Both the position numbers and the translations under genes were made by a program. Below the pieces are notes generated by a model. That model made no database searches and was not told the DNA's origin. It saw nothing but the letters and a program-made list of their open reading frames with translations. Shown here one piece after another: positions 22,731 to 32,429 of a DNA stretch of 62,000 bases; positions within the stretch are counted from its first letter, which is position 1, and every line of letters begins with the position of its first letter. The DNA is from Mesostigma viride (lineage: Eukaryota > Streptophyta > Mesostigmatophyceae > Mesostigmatales > Mesostigmataceae): positions 7,430,693 through 7,492,692 of the forward strand of contig RPFO01000154.1 in assembly GCA_009746045.1 (NCBI GenBank). Direction: 5' to 3'.

Positions 22731-23111
22731 TTAAACCTCACACAAAGCGCAGGAAATTCCGGCTTGCTGAAGCTTGTTGGAAACCGATTGCGATAGTGGT
22801 TCAGCGACGCGCAGCTTAAAGATAAAATCTTGGAAATGCCATCCCAGGCGGAAGTCCGTTGCTATAACCTCCGTCACAACCACGGTTTGGCTGTCAATCA
22901 ACGGGCTGAGCACTGCAGCATGCTGTTTGGACACTCTGCCAATGTGCAGGTCGTCACTTGCTTCACCCTTGTGGGCAACGGCAATGGCATTTCGGTCAAA
23001 GGAATTAGAATATTCTCGCTCAAACCTGCAGATTTCTTCTGGGTCCGCTTTATTATTACCATTTACATGGAGACCGTTGACCCGAATAGTGGCGTGTACC
23101 ATCACAGCCAT
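22731..23111 (-). CDS. HIRAN-domain protein, 126 aa
   Basis: The minus-strand frame from ATG 23111 to TAA 22731 includes FEREYSNSFDRNAIAV, then IGRVSKQHAAVLSPLID and VVVTEVIA. These match the HIRAN pattern (RE..N.yD.NAi.V, vG.lp...A..Lapl). HIRAN domains bind single-stranded DNA 3' ends and are usually fused to SNF2 helicases such as HLTF/Rad5, but also occur alone or with nucleases, often in mobile or viral contexts. No partner domain is visible nearby. It may be a single exon of a larger gene, an orphan HIRAN gene, or a remnant of a mobile element; it lies just left of the palindromic array. Confidence 0.6.
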   Translation of the reverse strand: MAVMVHATIRVNGLHVNGNNKADPEEICRFEREYSNSFDRNAIAVAHKGEASDDLHIGRVSKQHAAVLSPLIDSQTVVVTEVIATDFRLGWHFQDFIFKLRVAEPLSQSVSNKLQQAGISCALCEV

Positions 23112-23464
23112 CGCTCGTTACTAATCAATACCGACAAGTCTTTCACAAGTTGAAGTGTCCGACTACCAGGAATTCACTTCTTGCCTCTTGGAGGACTGAG
23201 TTGAAGGAGAACCAAGTGAACCGCTTTTGCATCCAGCAATCCACGCTCTACTGCCTCGGCAGGGCACGTCGGTCGGTACTCTGTAGAGGCTGAGGCCTGA
23301 GCGTGTCTACAGATGTACATGTAAGATGTACTACTCATGTGCGATACTTATGGGCCTTGAGCAATTAAATAGGGTATCACTGACCTGAGACCTCCACTGA
23401 CTATAGCCTGTGGCCGCCGAAAGGGGGGCCGCCGGGCCGGGTTGGGGACGGCGTGTACCATATC
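23112..23464. other. Region without a recognisable gene
   Basis: 5' flank of the HIRAN ORF on the minus strand. No domain or repeat family was recognised up to the first palindrome at 23465. Confidence 0.35.
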
Positions 23465-25130
23465 TAGTTAAGTAATGCAATACGCATTACTTTTGCATAC
23501 TTGCAAGTATGCAAAAGTAATGCGTATTGCATTACTTAACTAAAATTGGGCCGCGTGGGGAAATCCGGCGTTCCGCACACACCGCTCGTTACCGAGGTGA
23601 CTCGATTAATTACGACTCGGCTATTCCCAGCCTCCCGCCGTAATCCCTATTTCGACTTGGCCTACCCGGCCTCCGCCAAACATAGAAATCCACAAATATT
23701 TCGACTCGGCCTCCCAGGCCTACCCGCCGCAAATATTTCCGTGCCTCCGAGAGGATTCGAACCCGGTACCCCAGGAGCGAACGCCAATCTTAGTTAAGTA
23801 ACTAAGATGCATACTTGCAAGTATGCAAAAGTAATGCGTATTGCATTACTTAACTAAAATTGGGCCGCGTGGGGAAATCCGGCGTTCCGCACACACCGCT
23901 CGTTACCGAGGTGACTCGATTAATTACGACTCGGCTATTCCCAGCCTCCCGCCGTAATCCCTATTTCGACTTGGCCTACCCGGCCTCCGCCAAACATAGA
24001 AATCCACAAATATTTCGACTCGGCCTCCCAGGCCTACCCGCCGCAAATATTTCCGTGCCTCCGAGAGGATTCGAACCCGGTACCCCAGGAGCGAACGCCA
24101 ATCTTAGTTAAGTAACTAAGATGCATACTTGCAAGTATGCAAAAGTAATGCGTATTGCATTACTTAACTAAGATTGGCGTTCGCTCCTGGGGTACCGGGT
24201 TCGAATCCTCTCGGAGGCACGGAAATATTTGCGGCGGGTAGGCCTGGGAGGCCGAGTCGAAATATTTGTGGATTTCTATGTTTGGCGGAGGCCGGGTAGG
24301 CCAAGTCGAAATAGGGATTACGGCGGGAGGCTGGGAATAGCCGAGTCGTAATTAATCGAGTCACCTCGGTAACGAGCGGTGTGTGCGGAACGCCGGATTT
24401 CCCCACGCGGCCCAATTTTAGTTAAGTAATGCAATACGCATTACTTTTGCATACAAAATTGTTTTTTGTATGCAAAAGTAATGCGTATTGCATTACTTAA
24501 CTAAAATTGGGCCGCGTGGGGAAATCCGGCGTTCCGCACACACCGCTCGTTACCGAGGTGACTCGATTAATTACGACTCGGCTATTCCCAGCCTCCCGCC
24601 GTAATCCCTATTTCGACTTGGCCTACCCGGCCTCCGCCAAACATAGAAATCCACAAATATTTCGACTCGGCCTCCCAGGCCTACCCGCCGCAAATATTTC
24701 CGTGCCTCCGAGAGGATTCGAACCCGGTACCCCAGGAGCGAACGCCAATCTTAGTTAAGTAACTAAGATGCATACTTGCAAGTATGCAAAAGTAATGCGT
24801 ATTGCATTACTTAACTAAAATTGGGCCGCGTGGGGAAATCCGGCGTTCCGCACACACCGCTCGTTACCGAGGTGACTCGCTTAATTACGACTCGGCTATT
24901 CCCAGCCTCCCGCCGTAATCCCTATTTCGACTTGGCCTACCCGGCCTCCGCCAAACATAGAAATCCACAAATATTTCGACTCGGCCTCCCAGGCCTACCC
25001 GCCGCAAATATTTCCGTGCCTCCGAGAGGATTCGAACCCGGTACCCCAGGAGCGAACGCCAATCTTAGTTAAGTAACTAAGATGCATACTTGCAAGTATG
25101 CAAAAGTAATGCGTATTGCATTACTTAACT
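23465..25130. repeat. Array of five near-identical 251-bp units (four direct, one inverted) separated by perfect palindromes
   Basis: Units occupy 23546-23797, 23860-24111, 24164-24415 (inverted), 24507-24758 and 24821-25072. The period is 314 bp where direct, and only one substitution was noticed (24870). Between units lie hairpin sequences; the first (23465-23542) is a perfect 78-bp palindrome centred on TACTTGCAAGTA. The inverted unit and its right neighbour form a giant palindrome centred near 24461. Each unit stays open in one frame, ends with GGATTCGAACCC (the complement of a tRNA B-box) and is GC-rich, unlike its AT-rich spacers. The identical open frame probably reflects sequence identity rather than coding. 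It could be a tRNA-derived repeat or an organelle-like palindromic repeat family. Confidence 0.85.
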
Positions 25131-25682
25131 TATCTACCAAACAAACAAAAGAAATCTAATTAAATAAGTACCCACGTGCCTTGAACGGCTGCAGGACAAA
25201 CAAACAAACAAAAGGTTTTAATTAAATAATAAAAACCCGGGACTCTAACTGGCTCCCCAACAAACAATCCAGGGTTATTCGTAATGCAAATACGGCAAAA
25301 ATTGACCCATAATAACAAACTTCCAATGCGGGGGGTGTATGTTCCCGCCGACACAGAGGAGTCCAACGCAATCCTACAGGTCTCAGCCAATCAGAACACA
25401 GATGAACTGGTAAGGTTTTCTCTATATATGCTTTACACCCCTAACTTACGAAAGATGCTATAACTGACATCAGTCAGATTACACATAGATTCCAAGGTAC
25501 TGTCCCGTATACCGTCCAGGGCCCAACACAAAGGACCATCAAAAGGGCACTCCGCATTTAAGTCCCAAAAAGTCAAGTCAGGCCGGGAATCCGTACACTA
25601 TGGCCGTACAAAGGACTCAGCCATATACACTGAACGCTGAACTCCAAGTTCGCGTCCACTTGGGTGTAACAGTATACACACT
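25131..25682. other. AAACAAAC/TTAATTAA cassettes and unassigned sequence
   Basis: 25135-25260 repeats the cassette style of 15010-15150 (AAACAAACAAA, AATTAAAT, then about 30 unique bases). 25318-25337 is the inverted match of about 14951-14970. The segment 25615-25682 is duplicated at 26360-26437. Confidence 0.5.
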
Positions 25683-25690
25683 GTCAGAAA

Positions 25691-25850
25691 CTTGAATTCA
25701 ATTAAATTAAATTATAACATGCCTCCGTTGGGAGATCATGTAGCACATATTCCTTAATGGATGGGTGGGATGGAAGGAGCCGCGTAATCGAACTAACCTA
25801 ACTCTAATCTAGCTAGTCTAGAAAAATCCTAACTACCCTACTTATCAAAA
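25691..25850 (-). mobile_element. 160-bp 3' end of the RTE-like retrotransposon with 8-bp target-site duplication
   Basis: Flanked by GTCAGAAA at 25683-25690 and 25851-25858. The undisturbed version of the target is visible in the tandem duplicate at 26438. On the minus strand it contains the last codons and 3' UTR of the RTE-like ORF2, the terminal hairpin (CTCCGTTGGGAG on plus at 25723-25734) and an ATTTA-type tail. Confidence 0.85.
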
Positions 25851-27945
25851 GTCAGAAAATACTGTTACACATGTGACCAGATTCAGACTATATGACGACT
25901 TCGACAGCGAAACACGGTTTGGAAAAGGAGCTCCCCAGCCCCCAGTCCAACCCACTCGCATTTGTTCTTGCTCAGCCGCCTGGATTACCCGCCAACCGAT
26001 CGCCAAGCGCCTTGCCAGAGCCTACTTAGAAACCTTGCCGCGACCACGTACCGATGGAGCCGCTTTTACCCCGGCAACGAACACTTCTCCTTATACATAT
26101 GATTTGCTATATTCCTGTCCGAGGGACAGGTTGCCCAGCTACATAGGTCGTCCGGTACCTGGTCCAGGAATTAACGCAAGATTGTTATGCCTGACGGAAG
26201 GGATTTCGACTTTGCATGATGACGAAAAGTAAGTGCAGTCGCTCCGGGTAAGAGCCGACGTTCATGCGCCTGCTGATCCTGACCAGCTCCTTTCAGCTCA
26301 ACGAAGCAGACCTCCTTGGTGCGCTACGCAACCAAGCAGACCGGTCCTTGCTGCGCCAAGGACTCATCATGCAGCCATATACACTGAACGCTGAACTCCC
26401 AAGTTCGCGTCCACTTGGATTTAACAGTATACACACTGTCAGAAAATACCGTTACACATGTGACCAGATTCAGACTATATGACGACTTCGACAGCGAAAC
26501 GCGGTTTGGAAAAGGAGCTCCCCAGCCCCCAGTCCAACCCACTCGCATTTGTTCTCGCTCAGCCGCCTGGATTACCCGCCAACCCATCGCCAAGCGCCTT
26601 GCCTGAGCCTACTTAGAAACCTTGCCGCGACCACGTACCGATGGAGCCGCTTTTACCCCGGCAACGAACACTTCTCCTTATACATATGATTTGCTATATT
26701 TCTGTCCGAGGGACAGGTTGCCCAGCTACATAGGTCGTCCGGTACCTGGTCCAGGAATTAACGCAAGATTGTTATGCCTGACGGAAGGGATTTCGACCAT
26801 GCGCATTTTTTCGACCATGCATGATGACAAAAAGTAAGTGCAGTCGCTCCGGGGAAGAGCCGTTCATGCGCCCGCTGATCCTGACCAGCTACTTTCAGCT
26901 CAACGAAGCAAACCTCCTTGCTGCGCTACGCAACAGGCTGCCAGCCCCCGTGCCAGTGAGCCGCACCGGCTCCCTCCCGCTGCAAGGACATCCTCCTCAC
27001 ATTGCTGGAGGAGCATATCAGTGACCTGGCGGCTGGCCGAGATCGAAGCTGACCTCGCTGACCACATCGCTCGACACGGTGGCCGGAGGCCCGGATCTCC
27101 AACGCGGAAACCAAGGTCGCCCACAAACTTCAACCCCAGCTCACAGCGCTGCAAAATGCGGCGTGCAGGCTTCCGAGGCCACATGCCGCCCTAATTTCTC
27201 ACCAAAATCAGACCTTGGAGGGCAAGTGCGGCCTGCTCGTCAAGAATCTCGACGCCATCCGACCGCCCAAACAGACGGGCCCTGGCCGCGCAGGTCCCAG
27301 AGATTGCAGCACAGACAGCGGCCATCGCTGCCCAGCCCGTCCAGCCGGCAGATGGCAGCCTCCTGCCGGACTCCTACGCAGACCTATTGCGGTCAGTGAC
27401 CACCTCGACCACGGATGCCATCGCCATGAAGCTGCAGGAGCTGGAATTAGCCCAACGCAGAGCAGAAGCGCATGAGGACACCGACCGCGCCCACCGCGAG
27501 TGCCGAGTGGTGCTGCGTCGTTTTTCCCAGGAACCAGGGGAGACGGCAACTACTCTTGAGGACGAGCTCAAGAGCAAGCTTCTTACCCTCCTGGGCCTGG
27601 CACGTGAGCTAGCCAGCGCTGCATGGGCAGCACCGCCTAAGTTCCCCACACACAGGACAAGGCGGCTCCCCCATGCACCAGTCCTGCTCACCTTCAGCTC
27701 CATTGAGAGGATAGTCAATGGCGGGAGCTCTAGCTCGTCGCAAGAGGTTGCACGACCTCCCCTGGATGCTGGACGATGACCTGACCCCCGCTCAGCAGCA
27801 TCAGCGACGGGATCAACCTGTGGCCGGGGTACCTCCACCATGCAATTAAGCAAGACACAAAGAAGCCCGGCATTATAGTTGATCTGGAGGGACGGGGACC
27901 TGATCGTCAACAACCAGCTGTGGAAGCCCCCCTGACGGGCTAAAT
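25851..27945 (+). pseudogene. ORF1-like retroelement pseudogene with a 587-bp tandem duplication of its 5' part
   Basis: 25851-26262 and 26438-26860 are tandem copies (period 587) encoding RFRLYDDFDSETRFGKG and similar. After each comes a start-like segment LILTSSFQLNEADLL / LILTSYFQLNEANLL (26264 and 26860). Downstream, broken frames contain HAPVLLTFSS (27676) and, at about 27775-27830, a DDLTPAQQ-then-RR motif equivalent to the DDDLTLAQQQRRR motif of the ORF1 proteins elsewhere in this window. Multiple stops and frameshifts make it a pseudogene of a related but distinct ORF1 family. It ends against the AT-rich tail of the next element at about 27945. Confidence 0.6.
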
Positions 27946-28269
27946 TAAGTAATTAAACTAAATTATAACATGACTCCGTTGGGAGATCATGTAGCACGTA
28001 TTCCCTTTTTTATGGATGGAGGTGGGCGAAGCCGCGGAACCCATAAGGCCATAACTAAGCTAATTCTAAGCTATTTAGAAAAATCCTAACTACTCTACTC
28101 AGCAAAGCGCCCGCCCTGCCGCCTGGGGGGGGGGGCTTGCCCACAGGGGCTGGTGTGTGGGCCTGGACAGTGGTCTGCCACCTCTTCTTGTTCTGCATGG
28201 CAGTCCCTGTTTTCTGCCTTTTTGCGGGATATAGCGGGATGGTGATGGTTGCTGTCAACTGCCACTTTC
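27946..28269 (-). mobile_element. 5'-truncated RTE-like element, C-terminus and 3' UTR, facing left
   Basis: On the minus strand this carries the ORF2 tail (AMQNKKRWQTTVQAHTPAPV), 3' UTR, hairpin (27974-27985) and AT-rich tail. It lies head-to-head with the larger plus-strand copy that starts at about 28270. Together the pair looks like one element with inverted repeats of about 260 bp, because both ends are 3' ends. Confidence 0.75.
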
Positions 28270-31105
28270 AACGTCCCTCACAGGACTTGGTCACTTTTCG
28301 GGGCCCTAACGACCGTCAGGCCTAGCTGTCTGGACTAGGCATGGTGGTACAGCAGCCCAGGTGCACTTCGGTTCTGGATACCCGAGTGTTCGACACGCCC
28401 ACCGTGTGCTCTGACCACCGGTTGGTGCGCGCGACCATTCGGCTCCGGTTCCATGTCCCCGAGCGCCGCGCCCCAGTCGGGCCGCCCTGACTGGTCCGCT
28501 CTACGCCCGGTCTGGGGGGATCCTGAGGACTGGACGGATGCCGAGCACGAGCGGAACAGGTGCCGACGGGCGTACCTGGCGGCCCTGGACGCCCAGGCGG
28601 GCGTCGACGCGCTGGCCCAGGGTGCTCCCAACGCCGCCATTTTTGCGGTATTTAATTGCGGCCCGCGCCGCGTTGCTGGCGGCCTGGCACCTGCCGGTCA
28701 TGCCCCGCCGACGCCCCGGCCCGCTCTACTGCCAGGACCCCATGCAAGGTCTTGGCTGCCCGGCACCGCCTCAAGCGTAACCGGGACCCGCTGCTGCAAA
28801 CCGGTGCTCAAGGCCGCCCTTGTGGAGGCCTACGCACACGCTCAAGATCGACGCAGAGGCGGCCCAGTGCATCGCAGATGCCAAGGCCTGCCAAGCTCGC
28901 AACCAGGGCAAGGACATGTGGTACCACCTCGACTGGCTCGGCGGCCGGCGGCAGCGCACCCCGGTGGAGCACACGGGGGACGGCACGGCGCCGGTCAGCC
29001 TACAAGTAAGTTGACCGCTGGTTGGCCCACAATGTTTCCTTGACAGGTGGGGCTCGCGCCCCCCCCCCCCGCCGCTTCACCCCGAGACGGCCGCCCGTCT
29101 CGGTGTTACCGGACCCCCCCCGCCGCCTGCGCCCCCCTCCTCGGCCCCGGACTATACCAAGTCCCCGCCTTGAAGGATCGAGGGCTGCCTTGGCAGCCAC
29201 CAACGATGTCGTCCACCCGTTCACTTTGGAGGAATTTGACGGCGCCCTTGCTCGCCTGCGGTTCGACGTGGTGGTCGGTGCCGACCACCTTTCTGCTGAG
29301 CTGCTGAAGACCCCTGACCCGGCGGTGACGGGGATCTTCTGCTGGCGTTCTGCAACCGTGTCCTGCTCTCTGATGAGCCTCCGCCTGCTGAGTGGCAGAT
29401 CGACGGCCATCCGAGTCATGCTGTACAAGAAGGGCTCTGCTGCTGACCCCGGTAGCTATCGGGGTGTCTGCCTCCAGAGCGCCACGCTGAAGAAGGTCTT
29501 CATGCGCATGATGCTGCACAGCCTGGCTTCGCGCCGCGCTGGATCCACACACACCTGGGTGAGTCTCGGATGGGTTTCCGTCGTGGTCGTAACACTGACA
29601 TGGCTGTATTTGTCGCGCGTCGGTTGATGGAGGACTCAGGTGCGTCGCATTTGCCCTGATGGTTTGCCGCTGGTCTTCATTTTTGTGGACTATATCAAGC
29701 TGCCTTTGACACGGTCCTCTGGGAGGCTCTTTGGGCCATCCTAGCTCTGGATCGGGTACCACCAGCGTTTATTGCTGCCATTCGTCGACTGTACATAGAG
29801 GGCTCACAGGCAGTAGTGCGGACTGCGGAAGGCACCACCCCACCATTCCCCACTCACCACGGGGTGTGGCAAGGTTGTGTCCTGTCCCCATATATATCTG
29901 TTCATTATTGTCGTGCATGGATCACGTCATGCGCCGGGCACGTGCGCGCTTTACTGGGTTCGAGCCCGGCTTGGACATCCTTAACGAGCGCGATCGAGCA
30001 CGGCGGAGGTGGCACTGGCTACCGCCTGTCCGCCCCTGATTTATGCGGACGACACCACCCTCATCCCGCGCCCCTGAGCACATTCAGACCTGGCTGGACT
30101 GTCTGGGCTTGGAGGCGAGGGTGGTGGGGTTGGAGATTAGTGTCAAAACTGAGGCGATGGTGATTGGGGCCTCCAGTCGCCCGCCGCGCTGCCGCGGCTG
30201 CTAGACGGGACGGAGGTCCCGTTCCGTGAGATCGCTTTAAACTGCTGGGGAGCATGCTCCCCGACACCGCGCCGACGATGTGGACATCCGCATCGGCCTG
30301 GCCTGGGCTGAGGCTTCGTTCGCTCAACACCTACTGGCGCTCCAAGGGCCTGGGCGAGCCGGCACCACAAGCGCATGCTCTTCAAGCTATAGGTCTGGCC
30401 TCGTCCTCACGGTGCCGGCTTATGTATGGCGCCGAGGCATGGACACTCACGGACACACTGGCGGCCAAGCTATAGACGGCACGGTTTACAACAGGATCGA
30501 TGCTCCGACAGGTCCTGAATGTAGGGTTCTCCAAGCATAGGTCATTAGAGTCTTTGTATCAGGGTATGCCTCGCATTTCGGACGAGATTAGGCAGCGTAG
30601 GATAGCATTTGTAGGACATCTTGCTCGCACCAGTCAGGTAGCTACCGCCCGGTCTGGCCGGCCCCCAGCGGCTTGGCCAACCAGGGCGGCATGCATCCTG
30701 ACCTGGCTGGCCTGGCCCCAAGAACATTCCTACTAGATTAAGCTAGGTAATTAACCTGCCATGAACTACATCCAGATGTTGCTGGCCGACCTAGTGGTCC
30801 CAGCTCAGTTTGAACACCGCATTCACTCCCTCTCTCTTCTCTGGACTGCTATGCAGAACAAGAAGAGGTGGCAGAAGATTGTCCAGGCTCACACGCCATG
30901 CAGCCCCTGTGGGCAAGCCCCCTCCCCCCTTAAGCGGAAGGGGCGTTTTGCTGAGGAGTGTAGTTAGGATTTTCTTGACTAGATAGCGTAGAGCTACTGA
31001 GCTTAGTTCGATTACACGGCTTCTCCCACCTCCACCCATCCAGCAAGGAATATGTGCTACATGATCTCCCAACGGAGTCATATTATAATTTAATTTAATT
31101 TTTAA
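28270..31105 (+). pseudogene. RTE-like non-LTR retrotransposon ORF2 (APE endonuclease C-terminus plus reverse transcriptase), frameshifted
   Basis: The order along the plus strand is: C-terminal APE-endonuclease motif VCSDHRLVRATIR (about 28405-28450); a linker; RT segments DGALARLRFDVVVGADHLSA (29240), YKKGSAADPGSYRGVCLQSA (29420), VFIFVDYI (29673) and a GVWQGCVLSP motif (29860); the catalytic YADD at 30042-30053; an LTVPAYVWRRGMDT region; RISDEIRQRRIAFVGHLART (30570); and the tail NKKRWQKIVQAHT (30857). The 3' UTR ends with hairpin 31066-31077 and an ATTTA-type tail. The C-terminal layout (YGaEaWtLt, GHlaR) resembles the RTE clade. Several frameshifts and stops make the copy inactive, and its 5' end, including most of the endonuclease, is missing. 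Confidence 0.82.
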
Positions 31106-31830
31106 TGGCAGCCCAAGCAAGAGATTGAGGGAGGAAATACGGTGTTCAAACTTGGCTGGGATTACTAGGTCGGCCAGCAACTGCTGTGTGTAGTTCATGC
31201 ACAGGTTTACCGATCTTTCTAGGAATGTCCAAGTTGGGGCCAGGCCGGCCAGGTCAGGATCGATATGCTGCCCTGGCTGGCCAAGCCGCTGGGGGCCGGC
31301 CAAACCTTGCAAGGCTGGGCGGTGTCTACCTGACAGTCTGGTGCGAGCAAGATGTCCTATGTACGAATAGACCCCTTCTGAGCCACCACCTTTGAGACCC
31401 GCCTTATATTATGCACCGCACTAAAACGGCGTCGCGCCTCGACAGCGTGGTTCATAAAACGGGTCGATTGCCTTAAAGTTGACAAAATTCAGAAATATGG
31501 TGGGCCTCGTTAGTGCGGGTATCTCGTGGGTCGTCGGCGCTACGTACGCGGTGCCAAGATGTGATTCTCGGCCGCGCGCAGCGCGAAATCTAACCACTTT
31601 TCTATGTACCCACGCGTCCGTAGAAGTTGGTTTCTAGGTAGGGTCGCCAGCGCCGCGCGACAGAACCGGCCCCGAGCTACGCCTTTGCAATCCGAACCCG
31701 TTTTAATAAGCGCGGAGTGCCGACGTCGGCATGGCTCGGAAGGGGTCTATGTAATCAGTGCTATCATAAGCTGCCTAATCTCAACCGTAATGCGAGGCAT
31801 ACCATTATACAAAGACTCTAACCCTTGGAT
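31106..31830 (-). pseudogene. RTE-like ORF2 C-terminal fragment interrupted by a MITE
   Basis: 31110-31376 on the minus strand encodes NYTQQLLADLVIPAKFEHRI and the preceding 3' part of ORF2. The homology resumes at about 31751-31830 (ESLYQGMPRIS-like, degenerate). A 374-bp element separates the two parts. Confidence 0.65.
31377..31750. mobile_element. 374-bp MITE with 18-bp terminal inverted repeats
   Basis: The ends are ATAGACCCCTTCTGAGCC (31377-31394) and its inverted copy with one mismatch (31733-31750). It interrupts the RTE fragment, as shown by comparison with the uninterrupted homologue near 38460-38500. The interior is GC-rich and non-coding. The target duplication is unclear; TATGTA-like sequence occurs on both sides. 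Confidence 0.65.
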
Positions 31831-32429
31831 GGTGTCTAACTCGTTCCTAAAAGTAGTTACCAGTTGCACTTTGCATTATAAGGTCCACAAACCAACCTAA
31901 TAACAATTTTACTATCCATATTGGGACCAAAGCACACATATATATTGAGTTACTTGGGGGGTCATGTTGGTGGTCATGTTGCAATGTCCTATATGGGTAC
32001 ATTTTAAGGACCCCCCCCAGGGGGGTCCGCTGGGTGCGAGACATGGTACACCTAAAATGCATTTTATGTGGTTTAAACACCTTTATTGGACCTGGCCTTG
32101 GAAAGGCAGTTAAATTGGTAGCCATGCATGGCTTGTGATCACTGGTTGTCCCAGGGACCCAGCTGCAGCATCTAAAAATAACTGGTAACTACAAATAGGT
32201 ACCAGTTAGGCTGGTACAATTGCTAGCATTACAGGGCAGGTGCCATATTCCCTGACATCATAAAACATCACCCATGGCCAAACATGGATGGTCTCATCTA
32301 TTCCAGCCTATAAACAACTGGGTAGGCCATAAAACATACAAAAACCATCCCGGCATGGTGTTACACGGGCGCGCCCGTCCGGGTGCGGTAAGGCCTAAGG
32401 CCATGTCAATGCCACTAATGCTACCATTC
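31831..32429. other. Flank of the piggyBac pseudogene, no gene seen
   Basis: Contains a C-rich/G-rich hairpin near 32012-32032 (GGACCCCCC facing GGGGGGTCC). No clear TTAA-flanked piggyBac terminal repeat was identified. Confidence 0.35.

Noticed and set aside
23546-25072. Five identical 83-residue proteins
   Set aside because: Identity at DNA level across whole units, including spacers, and a B-box complement at the end argue for a non-coding repeat; there is no known domain.
27946-31105. A DNA transposon with 260-bp terminal inverted repeats carrying a reverse transcriptase
   Set aside because: The arms are two 3' ends of the same RTE-like family in opposite orientation; single 3' ends with their own target-site duplications elsewhere favour two retrotransposition events, though true inverted termini remain possible and are listed as a finding.
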